Assembly (NCBI RefSeq): GCF_001956215.1
Contig: NZ_MRTQ01000013.1
Span: forward strand, 62,001-126,000
Direction: 5' to 3'
DNA from: Paenibacillus sp. FSL R5-0490
GTDB lineage: Bacteria; Bacillota; Bacilli; Bacillales; Cytobacillaceae
DNA length: 64,000 nt
Both the position numbers and the translations under genes were made by a program. The notes beneath the pieces were generated by a model, which was not told the DNA's origin, did not search any database, and saw nothing but the letters and a program-made list of their open reading frames with translations. This document shows positions 50,805 to 58,923 of the stretch, in pieces. How positions within the stretch are numbered: position 1 is the first letter of the stretch; every line of letters starts with the position of its first letter.

Positions 50805-50857
50805 TTGACATGAAACCAAATGGTTTTATATGATACAAATGAAACCAAAAGGTTTTA
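50805..50857 (+). promoter_or_regulatory. Promoter and two ArsR-type operator copies before the SRPBCC-ArsR operon
   Basis: TTGACA (50805-50810) and TATGAT (50829-50834) are 18 bases apart. ATGAAACCAAATGGTTTTAT at 50810 and ATGAAACCAAAAGGTTTTAT at 50839 are near-identical direct copies 29 bases apart. Each contains the inverted repeat AAACC-N4-GGTTT. One copy fills the promoter spacer and the other covers the start region, so repressor binding would block transcription. Confidence 0.82.
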
Positions 50858-50883
50858 TTTTATATACAAAGGAGAGCTTATAA

Positions 50884-51300
50884 ATGGAAACACTTCAGGA
50901 TATTAAACAAACTGTAATTCTTAATGCGCCTATTGAAAAGGTCTGGAAGAAAGTTTCTACATCAGAAGGAATCGAAGCGTGGTTTATGCCAAATGATTTT
51001 AAGGCTGAACTTGGCTATGACTTTCATATTCAGTCCCCATTTGGCCCGTCTCCATGTAAGGTGACAGAACTGGATGAGCCAAACCGGCTTTCTTTTAAAT
51101 GGGATACGGATGGATGGTTTGTATCTTTCATTTTAAAAGATTTGGACGGCAAAACGGAATTTACGCTTATACATGGCGGATGGAAACAGCCTGATGAATT
51201 GGTTGGGAAAGCTGGACAAGAGAGTGCGGTTATCCGTGAAAGAATGTCTCAGGGATGGACTGGAATTCTTTCGAAGCTTAGCAAGGCTGTTGAGGAATAA
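50884..51300 (+). CDS. SRPBCC/AHSA1 family protein
   Basis: The protein is 138 aa behind AAAGGAGAGCTTATAA. It shows the START-like fold of the AHSA1 group: [20 protein letters not shown] at the N-terminus, [11 protein letters not shown], then [17 protein letters not shown] and a long final helix [18 protein letters not shown]. Such proteins bind hydrophobic ligands. The gene is co-transcribed and overlaps the ArsR regulator by one base. This pairing is common in Bacillus and is usually autoregulated. Confidence 0.88.
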   Translation: METLQDIKQTVILNAPIEKVWKKVSTSEGIEAWFMPNDFKAELGYDFHIQSPFGPSPCKVTELDEPNRLSFKWDTDGWFVSFILKDLDGKTEFTLIHGGWKQPDELVGKAGQESAVIRERMSQGWTGILSKLSKAVEE

Positions 51301-51623
51301 TGGGTGCTTCTGCCAGGAAACATGATGTGTTTCAGGCAATCGCGGACCCTACGAGGAGAGAGGTTTTAAGGCTGCTGGCTGAAAAAGAACGCCCGATCTC
51401 AGAGATAAGCGCGCATTTCCCTATAAGCCGTACCGCCATATCAAAACATCTCCATATTCTCTCAGAAGCCCAATTAGTAAAAGGGGAAAAGGCGGGGAGA
51501 GAAAGAATTTACCATCTCCAGCCTGAGCCGCTGACTGAATTGAAGCAATGGCTGTCCTTTTATGAGCAATTCTGGAACAATAAGCTGCAAAAACTGAAAT
51601 ATTTAGTTGAAGAAGATGAATGA
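51300..51623 (+). CDS. ArsR/SmtB family regulator, SdpR-like
   Basis: The protein is 107 aa; its ATG overlaps the previous TAA. The winged helix includes IADPTRREVLRLLAEKERPI and the recognition helix SRTAISKHLHILSEAQLV. The metal-binding ELCVCD motif of arsenic or cadmium sensors is absent (no cysteines at all), so it is not a metal sensor. The SdpR/YdfF-like group is a better fit. It probably represses its own operon through the twin AAACC-N4-GGTTT sites. Confidence 0.88.
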   Translation: MGASARKHDVFQAIADPTRREVLRLLAEKERPISEISAHFPISRTAISKHLHILSEAQLVKGEKAGRERIYHLQPEPLTELKQWLSFYEQFWNNKLQKLKYLVEEDE

Positions 51624-51631
51624 TTTTCTCG

Positions 51632-51660
51632 AAAAAGAGCGTCCGCAGCTCTTTTTTCTT
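51632..51660 (+). terminator. Terminator of SRPBCC-ArsR operon
   Basis: AAAAAGAGC pairs with GCTCTTTTTT across a 7-base loop. Confidence 0.88.
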
Positions 51661-51741
51661 TTAAACCAAAATGAGGTCTTTATTATAAGAGATATAATAT
51701 AATAATATTTGTGTTAACTATTTTGTGAAGGAGTCATCAGG

Positions 51742-53112
51742 ATGTATCAGACATTTACTTTACAGGAGAAGATCAGGCAAATAACAATCATGTTAATTCC
51801 CATATTAATCACGCAGTTTGGCATGTTTGCAATGGTCTTTTTTAATACAATTATGTCAGGGAGATATAATGCTTCCGATCTTGCTGGCGTAGCGATTGGC
51901 TCCTCCATTTGGAATCCTGTGTTTACCGGGCTTAGCGGAATATTAATGGCTGTATCCCCAATTGCGGCTCAAGCGATTGGAGAAAAAAAGAACAAAGAAG
52001 TTTCATCTATTGTAAAAAATGGCATCTTATTGGGTTTTATCATTGCCTTTGCAGTCATTCTATTGGGTTCAATTTTGCTTGACCCGCTGCTTACTAGCAT
52101 GAATCTGCCTGATGATGTGGAAGCAACAGCCCGTGGCTATCTTGTGGGTCTCAGTTTTGGAATCATTCCATTATTCCTATTTAATGTTCTAAGATCTTTC
52201 ATATATGCACTCGGCAAAACAAGAGTTGTGATGGTGATTTTATTTTGTTCACTTCCTATCAATTTCTTCCTGAATTATGTCCTGATTTTTGGCTATTGGG
52301 GATTTCCTGAATTGGGAGGTGCAGGAGGAGGGTATGCAACTTCTTTTACTTATTGGTTCATCCTTGTCATGACTGCACTTATTATCAAAACGAAGGATCC
52401 TTTTTCAAGCTATGCCGTTTTCAGCGGTCTTAAGGAATTTTCGTGGAATAAATGCAAAGAAATCTTAAAGATAGGGGTACCCATGGGACTGTCCATCTTT
52501 TTTGAAACGAGTATGTTTGCCGCGGTGACCATCTTAATCAGTAAGTTTAATGTAACAACTATTGCTGCCTATCAGTCTGCATTGAACATAGTTTCCTTCC
52601 TGTATATGATCCCAATCAGCATTTCCATGGCTCAGACCGTGTTAGTCGGATTTGAAGTGGGGGCAGGCAGGTATAAGGATGCAAAATCCTACAGCTGGCT
52701 GGGCATCTATCTGTCTATTTTTATTGCGCTGTTCACAGGCCTCCTGGTTGTATTTTTCCGCTATGAGGTTGCAGGCTTTTACTCTACTGATCAAGCGGTA
52801 ATTGCCCTGACTGCCCATTTTCTGATTTATGCACTGTTTTTCCAGATTTCCGATGCCATCCAGGCTACTGCGCAAGCGGCTTTAAGAGGATATAAAGATG
52901 TGAATATATCTTTTGTTATCACACTGGTTTCTTATTGGCTGATCTGTCTGCCTGCTGGCTATGTTCTTGCACACCATACAGACCTTGGCGCAACTGGTTA
53001 CTGGCTTGGACTTACGTTTGGGCTTCTTGCTGCAGGTGTTTGTCTTTCAATGAGGCTTATCTTTATCCAGAAGAGAAAATTTATCAATGAAGAAATCAGG
53101 GAAGCAGGCTAA
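51742..53112 (+). CDS. MATE family efflux transporter (NorM-like)
   Basis: The protein is 456 aa behind GAAGGAGTCATCAGG. Twelve membrane helices are predicted in two homologous halves. MATE features include ITQFGMFAMVFFNTIMSGRYN in helix 1 (the AxxIMxG motif), PVFTGLSGILMAVSPIAAQAIG, and LPINFFLNYVLIFGYWGFPELGGAGGGYAT, split as NYVLIFG and GGAGGGYAT. It exports cationic drugs or dyes using a sodium or proton gradient. It is monocistronic with its own terminator. Confidence 0.9.
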   Translation: MYQTFTLQEKIRQITIMLIPILITQFGMFAMVFFNTIMSGRYNASDLAGVAIGSSIWNPVFTGLSGILMAVSPIAAQAIGEKKNKEVSSIVKNGILLGFIIAFAVILLGSILLDPLLTSMNLPDDVEATARGYLVGLSFGIIPLFLFNVLRSFIYALGKTRVVMVILFCSLPINFFLNYVLIFGYWGFPELGGAGGGYATSFTYWFILVMTALIIKTKDPFSSYAVFSGLKEFSWNKCKEILKIGVPMGLSIFFETSMFAAVTILISKFNVTTIAAYQSALNIVSFLYMIPISISMAQTVLVGFEVGAGRYKDAKSYSWLGIYLSIFIALFTGLLVVFFRYEVAGFYSTDQAVIALTAHFLIYALFFQISDAIQATAQAALRGYKDVNISFVITLVSYWLICLPAGYVLAHHTDLGATGYWLGLTFGLLAAGVCLSMRLIFIQKRKFINEEIREAG

Positions 53113-53151
53113 AGCCGTCTATCCGCTTATTGCGGCATGGCGGTTTTTTTG
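53112..53151 (+). terminator. Terminator after MATE gene
   Basis: CCGTC...CCGC pairs with GCGG...GGCGG around an internal loop and is followed by seven T. Confidence 0.75.
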
Positions 53152-53209
53152 TGCTTGATGTCCGAAAACAAATATATTTTTTAAGAAAGTTTGGCAAAAG
53201 GCACTGCAT

Positions 53210-53404
53210 TTGCGATTAAGCAGGAAGAAGAAGGGTAGGTATAAGCGGGGAGGACTTGTTTCCCTATTCTTTTTGGGGGTGAATATAAACTCAGCATGCG
53301 AAAAATTATATTTTGCGGCAATTCTCAGCAGCTATATTATATGGATTTTTTTCATCTTTGATAAGGTTTTACCAGCAGCATATACATTTTTGACTCCGAA
53401 ATAA
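53210..53404 (+). CDS. Possible small membrane protein, 64 aa (doubtful)
   Basis: A TTG at 53210 with only a weak AAGG upstream opens 64 codons. The N-terminus is very basic (RLSRKKKGRYKRGG), followed by two hydrophobic stretches (LVSLFFLGVNI and YFAAILSSYIIWIFFIFD). No family is recognised, and codon use gives no strong signal. It is listed because it is the only frame of note in the 370-bp gap 53113-53481; it may not be translated. Confidence 0.25.
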   Translation: MRLSRKKKGRYKRGGLVSLFFLGVNINSACEKLYFAAILSSYIIWIFFIFDKVLPAAYTFLTPK

Positions 53405-53436
53405 CCTCGAGGTTAGAATAATATTGTTATTATAAT
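53402..53436 (+). promoter_or_regulatory. 14-bp perfect palindrome and -10 element upstream of the V4R-STAS gene
   Basis: TAACCTCGAGGTTA (53402-53415) is a perfect palindrome, and TATAAT lies at 53431-53436. The palindrome covers the -35 position, so it is a candidate regulator site for the gene at 53482. Confidence 0.45.
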
Positions 53437-53481
53437 AGATGACTTGACATCAATGAATGTTATAGAAAAGGAGGACATTTG

Positions 53482-54513
53482 ATGGAGACTAACTCTTCCA
53501 AATATGAAATAAATGTAAATGGATCTCTGTTTGATTGGGATTTGGATGATGCAACGTTTAAATTTGAAAATGACGAAGTGGTAGTGTTTTGGGTAAACAC
53601 AGCTTTTAAGACTCTGCTGGACTCCATTGAGGAAATCTCTGGTGAAAAGTCAGCCGAGCTTGTTCTTGAAACCGCCGGCTACAGGACAGGGAAAATTGTC
53701 AGCAAATTTTATCTGGAATCGAATAATGAAAAAGAAGACATTATTAATCATTTACCCAATATATATTTAACTGCAGGATGGGGAAAGACAGAGATTGCAT
53801 CTTTTTGTGCAGAAGAAAAGAAAGCGATCATTCGTGTTAAAAATGGCTGGGAGTATAAGATTAATGTGGAACAAAAAAAAGAAGCAGAAGGCACTTTTTT
53901 GCCTGGACATTGGGCAGGGGTGTTAAGCGGCCTGTTTGAAACAAATATATGGTATAAAGTGAGGCAAAGCCAGGTTAAGGGGGATCATTATTCCGAATAC
54001 GAATTTTTTGAGTCCGACATTACGCCCTCTCTAAATATCAATGCCATGATTAAAGAGCAGAATCAAAGCGCCCAGAAGAAGCTGGAAAAGGAAATTGCTG
54101 AGCAGACCAGAGTACTGTCTGAAATCATTAAAGAGATTTCTTCTCCTATTATTCCAGTGATTGATTCTATTTTGGTCATTCCTTTAGTGGGAAGATATGA
54201 AGAGCTGCGGGCGGAGGAACTGCTGAACAGAACATTACTGAATCTTCCCCGGTATAAAGCAGAGTATTTAATATTGGACTTAACTGCATTAAAGGGTGTT
54301 GATCAATATACTTTCGATTTTCTGCAGAAATTCGTGAAAGCAGCTTCCCTATTGGGCACAAACTGCATATTTGTCGGTATTTCACCCGAACTTAGCCTGC
54401 AAATCATCGAGAGCGGCAATAAAGAAACACAAATTCCTTGTTTTTCAGTTCTGCAGCAGGGAATCACCCACGCGTTAGATCAAGTGGGATTGGAGATTTC
54501 CCCCAAAAAATAA
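53482..54513 (+). CDS. V4R-like ligand-binding plus STAS domain protein (RsbR-type co-antagonist)
   Basis: The protein is 343 aa from ATG 53482 behind AAAGGAGGACATTTG. Residues about 55-178 resemble a V4R domain (LVLETAGYRTGKIVSKFY, TAGWGKTEI, LPGHWAGVLSGLFETNIW, GDHYSEYEFFES), with the usual metal-binding cysteines missing. A short coiled coil (185-215) joins a C-terminal STAS domain (about 222-340; ILDLTALKGVDQYTFDFLQK). This is the layout of RsbR-like stressosome proteins: a variable sensor plus a conserved STAS. Thr268 in DLT is retained; the second Thr site of RsbR (TGI.PE) reads VGISPE. It may feed the sigma-B stress pathway. Confidence 0.78.
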   Translation: METNSSKYEINVNGSLFDWDLDDATFKFENDEVVVFWVNTAFKTLLDSIEEISGEKSAELVLETAGYRTGKIVSKFYLESNNEKEDIINHLPNIYLTAGWGKTEIASFCAEEKKAIIRVKNGWEYKINVEQKKEAEGTFLPGHWAGVLSGLFETNIWYKVRQSQVKGDHYSEYEFFESDITPSLNINAMIKEQNQSAQKKLEKEIAEQTRVLSEIIKEISSPIIPVIDSILVIPLVGRYEELRAEELLNRTLLNLPRYKAEYLILDLTALKGVDQYTFDFLQKFVKAASLLGTNCIFVGISPELSLQIIESGNKETQIPCFSVLQQGITHALDQVGLEISPKK

Positions 54514-54561
54514 GCAGTAAAAAGCCAGCATTAAGGGCCAGTGCTGGTTTTTTACTGCTTA
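54511..54561. terminator. Long bidirectional terminator overlapping the stop codon
   Basis: TAAGCAGTAAAAAGCCAGCA (starting with the stop codon) pairs with TGCTGGTTTTTTACTGCTTA over 20 bp with one G-U. It serves both convergent genes. Confidence 0.88.
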
Positions 54562-54570
54562 TTAATGTTA

Positions 54571-55200
54571 CTAGCCTTTGACGATATTTCCTTCTGCAGG
54601 TATCGGATGAGCTTTTAACATTCTGGCAAAATGGATTAAATTATAGGCCATTATTCTGGCATGCTGTCTTGTAAAGTCATTTTCATAGCCCTTAGCTTTG
54701 ATGAAGGAGGGGCCGGGACCAGCCTCTCCAACCCAATAGGTGTCAACGTTTGGCGGTATGGTGAATCCCATATGGGAGAGTGAATATAGCACAGAACGGG
54801 AAACTTGTTTGGCCCCATCTTCATTGCCAGTCACCACAACGCCGCCAACCTTGTTGTAATAAATATACTGGCCTTTTTCATTGGTCAGACTGCTTCCTCC
54901 ATATAATCTTTCGATTACTTTTGTGGTGATGCTGCTCTGCTCGCCAAGCCAGATGGGAGAACCAAGGATAAGGATATCTGCCTCTTCAACCTTCTTAAAA
55001 ATATCCGGCCATTCATCCTCCTGATCCACAGCTTCAGAAGTAATACCGTAACCAATCTTGAAGTCTGCAGCTGTAATAACCTCTGTTTCCACTTCCGTTT
55101 CATCAAAAAATTTAACAACCTCATCTATAAGTGCTCCGGTATTGGAAGGTTCACTGCTTTTTTTTAGTGTACAGTTTAAAACTAAAGCCTTAATTGACAT
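54571..55200 (-). CDS. NAD(P)H-dependent flavodoxin-like oxidoreductase
   Basis: The protein is 209 aa; AAGGGAG lies 11 bases upstream. The flavodoxin-like fold is seen in MSIKALVLNCTLKKSSEPSN (FMN phosphate loop), ADILILGSPIWLGEQSS (flavin ring loop) and GGVVVTGNEDGAKQVSRSVL. It belongs to the FMN_red/WrbA-like NADPH-dependent reductases that reduce quinones or other acceptors. The physiological substrate is unknown. It is monocistronic and ends at the long shared terminator. Confidence 0.83.
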   Translation of the reverse strand: MSIKALVLNCTLKKSSEPSNTGALIDEVVKFFDETEVETEVITAADFKIGYGITSEAVDQEDEWPDIFKKVEEADILILGSPIWLGEQSSITTKVIERLYGGSSLTNEKGQYIYYNKVGGVVVTGNEDGAKQVSRSVLYSLSHMGFTIPPNVDTYWVGEAGPGPSFIKAKGYENDFTRQHARIMAYNLIHFARMLKAHPIPAEGNIVKG

Positions 55201-55333
55201 GTTTCATACCACTCCCTTTCTGTATATTCACTACTCTTAATTCCCTGTGCAAAGGCCCAAAAACAATCAAAATGAAGGAAATGTGAGAAATTCAACGAAT
55301 TACCTAGTTTGGTACGAGATTGGAGGAGCTGAA

Positions 55334-55462
55334 ATGATCTATGAAATGACGGTTCAATTCCGGGTGCTGGATATGAAAAAGGGATTGTGGTGGTATGAAA
55401 CTTTGCTTAATAAAAAACCTGATTTGAATATATCGATAAGCATGAAAAGGAGACTCAAATAA
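55334..55462 (+). pseudogene. Stub of a VOC/glyoxalase-family gene
   Basis: An ATG at 55334 follows GGAGGAGCTGAA. The first 30 residues (EMTVQFRVLDMKKGLWWYET, then LLNKKPD) look like the beta-alpha opening of a VOC (glyoxalase/bleomycin-resistance) protein. The frame then ends after 42 codons in unrelated sequence, and neighbouring frames show no continuation. VOC proteins are normally 110-140 aa, so most of the gene seems deleted. The RBS is still good, so a short peptide may be made. Confidence 0.5.
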
Positions 55463-55566
55463 AAAAAGTAATCAAATATAAACTGGGGAGATGACTGGTA
55501 TCGATCATTATTATATAGAAAGAGAGAAAGGTTATTTTGAAAGCTTGGCATAAAAGGGAGGACAAA

Positions 55567-56019
55567 ATGAAGATACGGAAAATTGACCATTCAGAGCCCC
55601 CTCCCATGAATCTGCTATTATTGGCAGATCCTTCAATTGATTTTATTGAGGATTATCTTAATCGAGGGGAAATATATATTGCTGAACTTAATGGAGTAGC
55701 AGCAGGCGTTTATATTCTTCTTGCCACAAGACCAGGAACCTGTGAAATTGTTAATATTGCCGTTAGTGAAAAATATCAGGGAGAGGGAATAGGCAGAAAA
55801 CTTCTACAGCATGCAATAGAGATTGCGTTTCAAGGTGGATATAAGACCGTTGAAATTGGAACGGGGAATTCAAGTATTGGGCAGCTGGCTCTTTACCAAA
55901 AATGCGGTTTTAGAATCACAGGGGTCGACAGAGATTTTTTTGTGAGGCATTACAAAGAAGATATCATTGAAAATGGAATCCATTGCCGGGATATGATCAG
56001 GCTGTCTATGGATTTATAA
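55567..56019 (+). CDS. GNAT family N-acetyltransferase
   Basis: The protein is 150 aa from ATG 55567 behind AAAAGGGAGGACAAA; the frame opens at 55537. GNAT motif A is IVNIAVSEKYQGEGIGRKLL (about residues 62-81), with the acetyl-CoA loop QGEGIGRK. Motif B is LALYQKCGFRITGVDRDFF. The protein resembles the aminoglycoside/YvbK-like small GNATs. The acceptor is unknown. No co-transcribed partner is evident. Confidence 0.88.
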   Translation: MKIRKIDHSEPPPMNLLLLADPSIDFIEDYLNRGEIYIAELNGVAAGVYILLATRPGTCEIVNIAVSEKYQGEGIGRKLLQHAIEIAFQGGYKTVEIGTGNSSIGQLALYQKCGFRITGVDRDFFVRHYKEDIIENGIHCRDMIRLSMDL

Positions 56020-56141
56020 TGAAATTGCCCCAAATGATTAGGAACAGCAGTGAGAAGGGCAGACTAAAAGCTGATTTCATGAATGTTATGCTGTAATATG
56101 TTACGTTAAAGTTAGAACAGTCAGAAAAGGAGTGTTTGGTT

Positions 56142-56819
56142 TTGCGTGAAAAGGAAGTTTTAAAGGAAGAAATACTGAATGCCTATCAATTCAGGCATGC
56201 GACAAAGGAATTTGATCCAAATAAAGAAATCCCCGAGGAGGATTTCCGGTTTATATTGGAGACAGGCCGTCTGTCACCAAGTTCATTTGGTTTTGAACCA
56301 TGGCGTTTTGTGGTTGTTCAGAACCAGGAGCTCCGTGAGAAAATTAAGAATGCCTCCTGGGGAGCATTCGGGAAATTGCCTGAAGCAAGTCACTTTGTTT
56401 TAATCCTGGCAAGAACTAAAAAAGATACAAAATATGATTCCCGCTATCTGCAGGATCATTTTAGAAATACCCTGGGGATGCCGGAAGAAATGATGGAAAA
56501 ATATCTGCAGCGGATTGAGGAATTTCAGAAGTCCGATTTTGACCTTCTGGAAGGAGATCGCCCTCTCTTTGATTGGGCCTGCAAGCAAAGCTACATAGCA
56601 CTTGGGAATATGATGTCCGCCGCTGCACAAATTGGTATAGATTCCTGTCCTATTGAGGGGTTTGACATTGAAAAAATGAATAAACTCCTGAATGAGGAAG
56701 GCTTGCTTGAAGAAGGAAGCTTCGGACTGTCGGTAATGTGTGCCTTTGGATACAGAGTGAAAGACCCAAGACCGAAAGCGCGCAGACCATTCGATGATAT
56801 AGTAAAGTGGATTGATTAG
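56142..56819 (+). CDS. Nitroreductase family protein, YfkO-like
   Basis: The protein is 225 aa from TTG 56142, nine bases after AAAAGGAG; the frame begins at TTG 56136, too close to the RBS. FMN-binding features are YQFRHATKEFDPNKEI (Arg and phosphate contacts), RLSPSSFGFEPWRFVVVQ, SYIALGNMMSAAAQIGID and the C-terminal AFGYRVKDPRPKARRPFDDI. It closely recalls B. subtilis YfkO, an NAD(P)H-dependent FMN nitroreductase that also reduces quinones and azo compounds. It is cytosolic and dimeric by family, and monocistronic. Confidence 0.9.
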   Translation: MREKEVLKEEILNAYQFRHATKEFDPNKEIPEEDFRFILETGRLSPSSFGFEPWRFVVVQNQELREKIKNASWGAFGKLPEASHFVLILARTKKDTKYDSRYLQDHFRNTLGMPEEMMEKYLQRIEEFQKSDFDLLEGDRPLFDWACKQSYIALGNMMSAAAQIGIDSCPIEGFDIEKMNKLLNEEGLLEEGSFGLSVMCAFGYRVKDPRPKARRPFDDIVKWID

Positions 56820-56849
56820 GAAAAGAGCATTGGCTCTTTTTCTTTTTTT
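56820..56849 (+). terminator. Terminator after nitroreductase
   Basis: AAAAGAGC and GCTCTTTTT flank a 4-base loop, followed by more T. Confidence 0.85.
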
Positions 56850-56931
56850 ATTGTTTAAAAAAGGAAATTGATATTATAGCTAGAAAAACTAATAAGAAAT
56901 CAAAGCTCCTAATTAAGAAAGGATTTTATAT

Positions 56932-57876
56932 ATGAAGATAACGAAAGAAAAATTTCAGAACACAAGCAGATGGATAAAAAGAAATGCAAGACCGCTTGAA
57001 TCTGCTTTATGGTCGTACCATTTTGAGGATTGTAATGATGAAGGGGTAATAAAATGTATAGAAGCGTTTCAGAATGAAGACGGGGGATTTGGCCATGGCA
57101 TTGAACCTGATTTCTGGTCACCATACTCGTCACCTATGGCTTCCTGGGCTGCCGGTCAAATCTTAATGGAAATTGAAGCAAAACCCGAGTTGAAAGTAGT
57201 ACAAAAACTAGTAAATTATCTAGAACACAGCTATATCCATGAGAATAAAATGTGGCCATCTGTGATGACTTCAAACAATGAGTACCCACATGCTCCTTGG
57301 TGGCATTGGACAGAGAATATCCAGGATAATTGGGCTTATAATCCAAGTGCAGAGCTTGCAGGGTTCTTATTGCATTGGTCGCCATCTGGAAGCAGTGCTG
57401 CTGAAATAGGATGGAAAACCGTAAAGAATGCAATTACATATTGTATGGAAGTTGATGAAATGGATAGACATGAAATAAACAATTTTCAGCAATTGGTAAA
57501 GCTAATGTCGAAGCAGGAATCTGAATTTGATTCAAGACTTAATTACCCGCTCAAGGAGACGGCTGAAAAAGTGAATGCTCTTGCTTACAAAGCTGCCGGG
57601 AAGAATAAATCAGAATGGGCAGAAGGCTATGTAGCCACTCCCTTGGATTTCGCTGAGCAGCCAGAAGGTTCTCTTTCTATGAGATTTGGAACGTCAATAG
57701 ATGATAATCTTGATTTCTATATTGAGCAGCTCTCAAATGAAGGAACTTGGAACATTCCCTGGAGCTGGGGACAATATGAAAATGAATTCCAGGTTGCAAG
57801 CAATCATTGGAAAGGAATACTTGCTGTTAAGCGGTACAAAATATTGGATTCTTTTGGAAGGCTTGACGTTAAATAA
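56932..57876 (+). CDS. Alpha/alpha-toroid (prenyltransferase/terpene-cyclase-like) protein, unknown function
   Basis: The protein is 314 aa behind AAGAAAGGATTTTATAT. Residues about 40-75 read CIEAFQNEDGGFGHGIEPDF, followed by SPMASWAAGQIL. That is a QW-like repeat of the type found in alpha/alpha-toroid proteins such as squalene-hopene cyclase and prenyltransferase beta subunits. Further aromatic-rich segments follow (PHAPWWHWTENIQDNWAYNP, WNIPWSWGQYENEF). The cyclase DxDD motif is not present, so it is not an ordinary terpene cyclase. It has no signal peptide. A GNAT gene follows 15 bases after the stop, probably in the same operon. Confidence 0.7.
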   Translation: MKITKEKFQNTSRWIKRNARPLESALWSYHFEDCNDEGVIKCIEAFQNEDGGFGHGIEPDFWSPYSSPMASWAAGQILMEIEAKPELKVVQKLVNYLEHSYIHENKMWPSVMTSNNEYPHAPWWHWTENIQDNWAYNPSAELAGFLLHWSPSGSSAAEIGWKTVKNAITYCMEVDEMDRHEINNFQQLVKLMSKQESEFDSRLNYPLKETAEKVNALAYKAAGKNKSEWAEGYVATPLDFAEQPEGSLSMRFGTSIDDNLDFYIEQLSNEGTWNIPWSWGQYENEFQVASNHWKGILAVKRYKILDSFGRLDVK

Positions 57877-57891
57877 ATGAGGTGAAAAATT

Positions 57892-58701
57892 ATGAATCTA
57901 GTGATGAAAAGTGACTTAGCTGAAAGATTGGACAAGGCAGAGACAAGTGTGCTGCTATCCAGATTGACAGCAATTAAAAATCGGGATGGAAACCCAATGG
58001 GCGTGGAAATAAAAAGGATAGGCGGGACAACCGCTTTTGCTGCCAGGAATATACCGGGTCCATCCTTCAATCTTGTAAAAGGATTTAACGAAGCAGATAT
58101 CGAAGCTCTGGATCAAATTATTGATTTCTATCAGGGAAAAGGAATTCCCATACGATTGGAAATTACACCATCAAACGGATCATCAGATTTACTGAAGATC
58201 CTTCATCAAAAAGGGTTCTATCAATGTGATTTCCATACCACTTTGTTTGCGGAACCTTCAGATCTTGTGGACATTCCCATTAATGGCGATATTGATATAC
58301 GAAGGATGCAAAGAAGCGATTTTGATCTTTTCGGCGAGCTATATACAAAGGGGTTTGGAATGCCTGCTTTCCTTAGCCAAGGAATAGCTGAAAAAAATGA
58401 AGTTCTTTATGACAATAGAAACTGGGTCTTTTACCTTGCCTTTGTAAACAATGAACCAGCGGGAATAGGTGTGGTTTATATCGATGACGGAGTAGTGAAT
58501 CTTGCGGCTGCTGCTGTTGTGCCTGCTTTCAGAAACAGAGGAGTCCACAGCGCGCTTATTCAAGCCCGTATCTATCAGAAGATTACACAAAATTCAGAGC
58601 TGGTGACAGGTCAGGCAAGGTTTGGTTCTGCAAGCCAGAATAATATGGAAAAAGCAGGATTGAAAATTGGATATACAAAAGCAATCTGGGTAAGGGAATA
58701 A
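57892..58701 (+). CDS. Large GNAT family acetyltransferase
   Basis: The protein is 269 aa behind GAGGTGAAAAATT. The N-terminal half (about 1-130) is a degenerate GNAT-like domain. The C-terminal half (about 131-269) has the active motif VNLAAAAVVPAFRNRGVHSA, with the acetyl-CoA loop FRNRGVH, and QNNMEKAGLKIGYTK at the end. Two tandem GNAT domains are seen in several Bacillus proteins of this size. It lies in a probable operon with the toroid-fold protein upstream. The acceptor is unknown. Confidence 0.82.
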   Translation: MNLVMKSDLAERLDKAETSVLLSRLTAIKNRDGNPMGVEIKRIGGTTAFAARNIPGPSFNLVKGFNEADIEALDQIIDFYQGKGIPIRLEITPSNGSSDLLKILHQKGFYQCDFHTTLFAEPSDLVDIPINGDIDIRRMQRSDFDLFGELYTKGFGMPAFLSQGIAEKNEVLYDNRNWVFYLAFVNNEPAGIGVVYIDDGVVNLAAAAVVPAFRNRGVHSALIQARIYQKITQNSELVTGQARFGSASQNNMEKAGLKIGYTKAIWVRE

Positions 58702-58730
58702 AACTATGCATGAAGGCAGGATGGTGCCAA

Positions 58731-58832
58731 ATGGAACTTATAATACATACCAGGAAAGCAGCTGTCGGGGATAATCCCCAGCTTGCAAGCTTAATGGGAG
58801 ATCTGGGCTATCCGGTGTCGGAAGAGCTGTGA
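58731..58832 (+). pseudogene. Stub of a GNAT acetyltransferase gene
   Basis: A 33-codon frame starts at ATG 58731. Its sequence, IHTRKAAVGDNPQLASLMGD then LGYPVSEEL, is the typical opening of a small GNAT (RKA..D..QLA.LM.ELGYPVS). The stop comes where the first helix should end, and no continuation is seen in the 90 bases before the next hairpin. It is likely a deletion remnant. Confidence 0.5.
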
Positions 58833-58891
58833 TTACTGCACATTATAATTAAGTATTTATGGAGCCGTCTTATAATGAAGTGAAGGAATAG

Positions 58892-58920
58892 GAAAACCAG
58901 GCTGTTTGAAGCAGCCTGGC
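58892..58920 (-). terminator. Terminator of brnQ
   Basis: CCAGGCTG and CAGCCTGG form a perfect stem; on the minus strand TTTTCC follows. Confidence 0.7.
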
Positions 58921-58923
58921 TCT

